From Tannerellaceae bacterium (GTDB taxonomy: Bacteria > Bacteroidota > Bacteroidia > Bacteroidales > Tannerellaceae), in assembly GCA_031255855.1 (NCBI GenBank), contig JAIRRS010000112.1:62001-126000 (forward strand): 64,000 bases of DNA. Reading direction: 5' to 3'. Positions 62,973 through 64,000 of this stretch are shown here, in pieces (the stretch's first letter is position 1; every line of letters begins with the position of its first letter). Position numbers and translations under genes: made by a program. The notes beneath the pieces are model-generated. The model was not told where the DNA came from. It did not search any database and saw only the letters and a list, made by a program, of their open reading frames with translations.

Positions 62973-63740
62973 ATGAAAGATTCAAGAAGGGATTTCCTGA
63001 AAAAAGGAGTATTGGCAGGCGTCGGCGCATTAATGATTCCGGAGTTGGCCAAAGCAGTTGTGCATGAACAGCAATCGGTAAGTGCGTCAAAAATAACATT
63101 GAAAAAAGACGCGGTCATCCTCATGCAAGGCGACTCAATTACCGATGCCGGGAGAACACATGGAAACAATAGCTGTAATACGCAAGAACAGCTAGGCTTT
63201 GGTTACAGTCTTTATATTGCTACCCAATTGTTAGCCAAGTACGCCAACAAGCAATTGAAGATATACAACAGAGGTATCAGCGGGAATAAAGTATTTGAAC
63301 TCCGCGACCGCTGGGAGATGGAATGTCTGGCATTCCAACCGGATGTGCTCAGTATTCTCATAGGTGTAAACGATTACTGGCATACATTGGGAGGTGGATA
63401 TAAAGGCACTGCTGAAATATATGAAAACGACTACCGGGCTCTTTTGAAATACACAAAGGAAAAATCACCCAATACTCAATTCGTTATCTGCGAACCTTTT
63501 GCATTAACAGGCGGTTCGGCTATTGAAAATGAGAGATGGTTTCCGATGTTCGACGAATATCGTACAATAGCCAAAAAATTGGCAAGTGAGTTCAAGGCCG
63601 TTTTCGTACCATTCCAATCAGGTTTCGACGCCGCCATGAAGCAAGCGCCTGCGCGCTATTGGGCCTACGACGGCGTACACCCCGGCCTCCCCGGACGCCA
63701 GTTAATGGCCAATATGTGGCTTGAAGCAACAGGACTTTGA
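62973..63740 (+). CDS. Tat-exported SGNH/GDSL hydrolase
   Basis: A 255-residue SGNH-fold hydrolase with a twin-arginine signal (SRRDFLKKG, residues 4-12, then a hydrophobic stretch). Block I is GDSI with catalytic S55, a GVNDYWH block III contains the Asn, and DGVHPGLPG gives the Asp-x-x-His pair. Members of this group cleave esters on polysaccharides, lipids or peptidoglycan. The substrate is not known. Tat export implies folding before translocation. Confidence 0.9.
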   Translation: MKDSRRDFLKKGVLAGVGALMIPELAKAVVHEQQSVSASKITLKKDAVILMQGDSITDAGRTHGNNSCNTQEQLGFGYSLYIATQLLAKYANKQLKIYNRGISGNKVFELRDRWEMECLAFQPDVLSILIGVNDYWHTLGGGYKGTAEIYENDYRALLKYTKEKSPNTQFVICEPFALTGGSAIENERWFPMFDEYRTIAKKLASEFKAVFVPFQSGFDAAMKQAPARYWAYDGVHPGLPGRQLMANMWLEATGL

Positions 63741-63750
63741 TAATAGCAGG

Positions 63751-63804
63751 ATAACTCAATAACCGGAAAATTGCATAAAAGGATTTAATCAGTTATTGAG
63801 TTAT
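63751..63804. repeat. 13-bp inverted repeat downstream of the SGNH hydrolase gene
   Basis: ATAACTCAATAAC (63751-63763) is exactly complementary to GTTATTGAGTTAT (63792-63804), with a 28-base loop. It lies between the SGNH hydrolase stop and the response regulator start. Its sequence units match those of 35546-35582 and 30559-30581. Confidence 0.7.
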
Positions 63805-63825
63805 TCAATGATTGAATGATTACTT

Positions 63826-64000
63826 ATGGCAAAAATATTAGTAGTAGAAAACGAAATAAATATTGCCTCTTTTATTGAGAGGGGCCTACAAGAATTCGGA
63901 CACGAAGTGAAGGTGGCCCACGACGGAGAAGCTGGGTGGGGATTGATTCGGCGGGAATCTTTCCAGTTCCTCATTTTCGATATTATTATGCCGGGAATGG
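63826..64000 (+). CDS. response regulator, truncated by the window end
   Basis: The first 58 residues of a two-component receiver domain. ILVVENEINIASFIERGLQEFG gives the acidic pocket (one Asp is replaced by Glu/Asn: VENE), and the phosphoacceptor region IFDIIMPGM is reached just before the window ends. The output domain is outside, so OmpR-type is only a guess. The palindromic spacer upstream may end the preceding operon. Confidence 0.85.
   Translation, partial: MAKILVVENEINIASFIERGLQEFGHEVKVAHDGEAGWGLIRRESFQFLIFDIIMPGM

Overview
The window reads as chromosomal DNA of a Bacteroidales bacterium. Evidence seen directly is the recurrent promoter -7 box TAnnTTTG ahead of many genes, AT-rich intergenic DNA, and Bacteroidetes gene sets: the MoxR/DUF58/Bat aerotolerance cluster, a complete Na+-NQR operon, lspA joined to a DUF4296 lipoprotein, DUF5103 and DUF1080 secreted proteins, and a TonB-type outer-membrane protein. 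I would guess a Dysgonomonas- or Parabacteroides-like lineage, but genus is not determinable here. No rRNA, canonical tRNA, CRISPR array, phage or transposase gene was seen.

Layout. 1-5640: the tail of an unidentified structured RNA with a terminator, then ileS, and a dksA-like/lspA/DUF4296 operon. 5640-12070: a small conserved hypothetical, a GLUG-type secreted repeat protein, nspC, ftsY and rimO. 11776-13747: an HU protein and an unusual HU-membrane-LysM protein. 13887-22926: the moxR-DUF58-batD-like-batA-batB-batC-batD-batE-PAP2 cluster, with its promoter embedded in a 17-bp inverted repeat. 23055-25321: a small HTH protein, a DUF2007-Usp-Usp stress protein and a DJ-1/PfpI protein. 25486-28580: a WYL regulator divergent from a TROVE (Ro60-like) protein, followed by about 350 bp of structured noncoding DNA. 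28862-40990: housekeeping genes (ettA, dnaB, serB, pyrD/pyrK, holA, amn) plus transport, hypothetical and nuclease-like genes, and an 840-bp noncoding AT-rich block. 40991-50465: a GH9 glycosidase, a small secreted peptide, the nqrABCDEF operon and a DUF5103 protein. 50670-57784: a DUF6493-like fragment, phoH, an outer-membrane receptor coupled to an orphan ribbon-helix-helix gene, an XRE regulator and proS. 58075-64000: an M20 peptidase, an RNA helicase, an MtaD-like amidohydrolase coupled to purine nucleoside phosphorylase, a Tat-exported SGNH hydrolase, and a response regulator cut by the window end.

The most interesting system is the WYL-TROVE-RNA module at 25486-28580. The TROVE protein carries an intact vWA MIDAS motif. 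Directly after its stop lies an RNA-like region whose first part can close with a perfect 14-bp stem, as Y RNAs do. A second part carries a tRNA-like T-arm inside a GGGG/CCCC clamp, recalling the YrlA class of bacterial Y RNAs with a tRNA-like domain. A 7-bp inverted repeat lies between the divergent WYL and TROVE promoters and is a natural candidate operator. A short minus-strand transcript with its own promoter-like box and a perfect intrinsic terminator faces the 3' end of the RNA region. Together these suggest a regulated Ro60/Y-RNA ribonucleoprotein in Bacteroidales without an adjacent RtcB ligase.

Second in interest is a dispersed 85-bp palindromic repeat present twice in opposite orientation (25384-25468 and 57891-57975, about 87% identical by hand alignment). 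Further points are intergenic AT-rich palindromes at operon ends, an HU-LysM protein that may link DNA to the envelope, and several promoter-associated palindromes.
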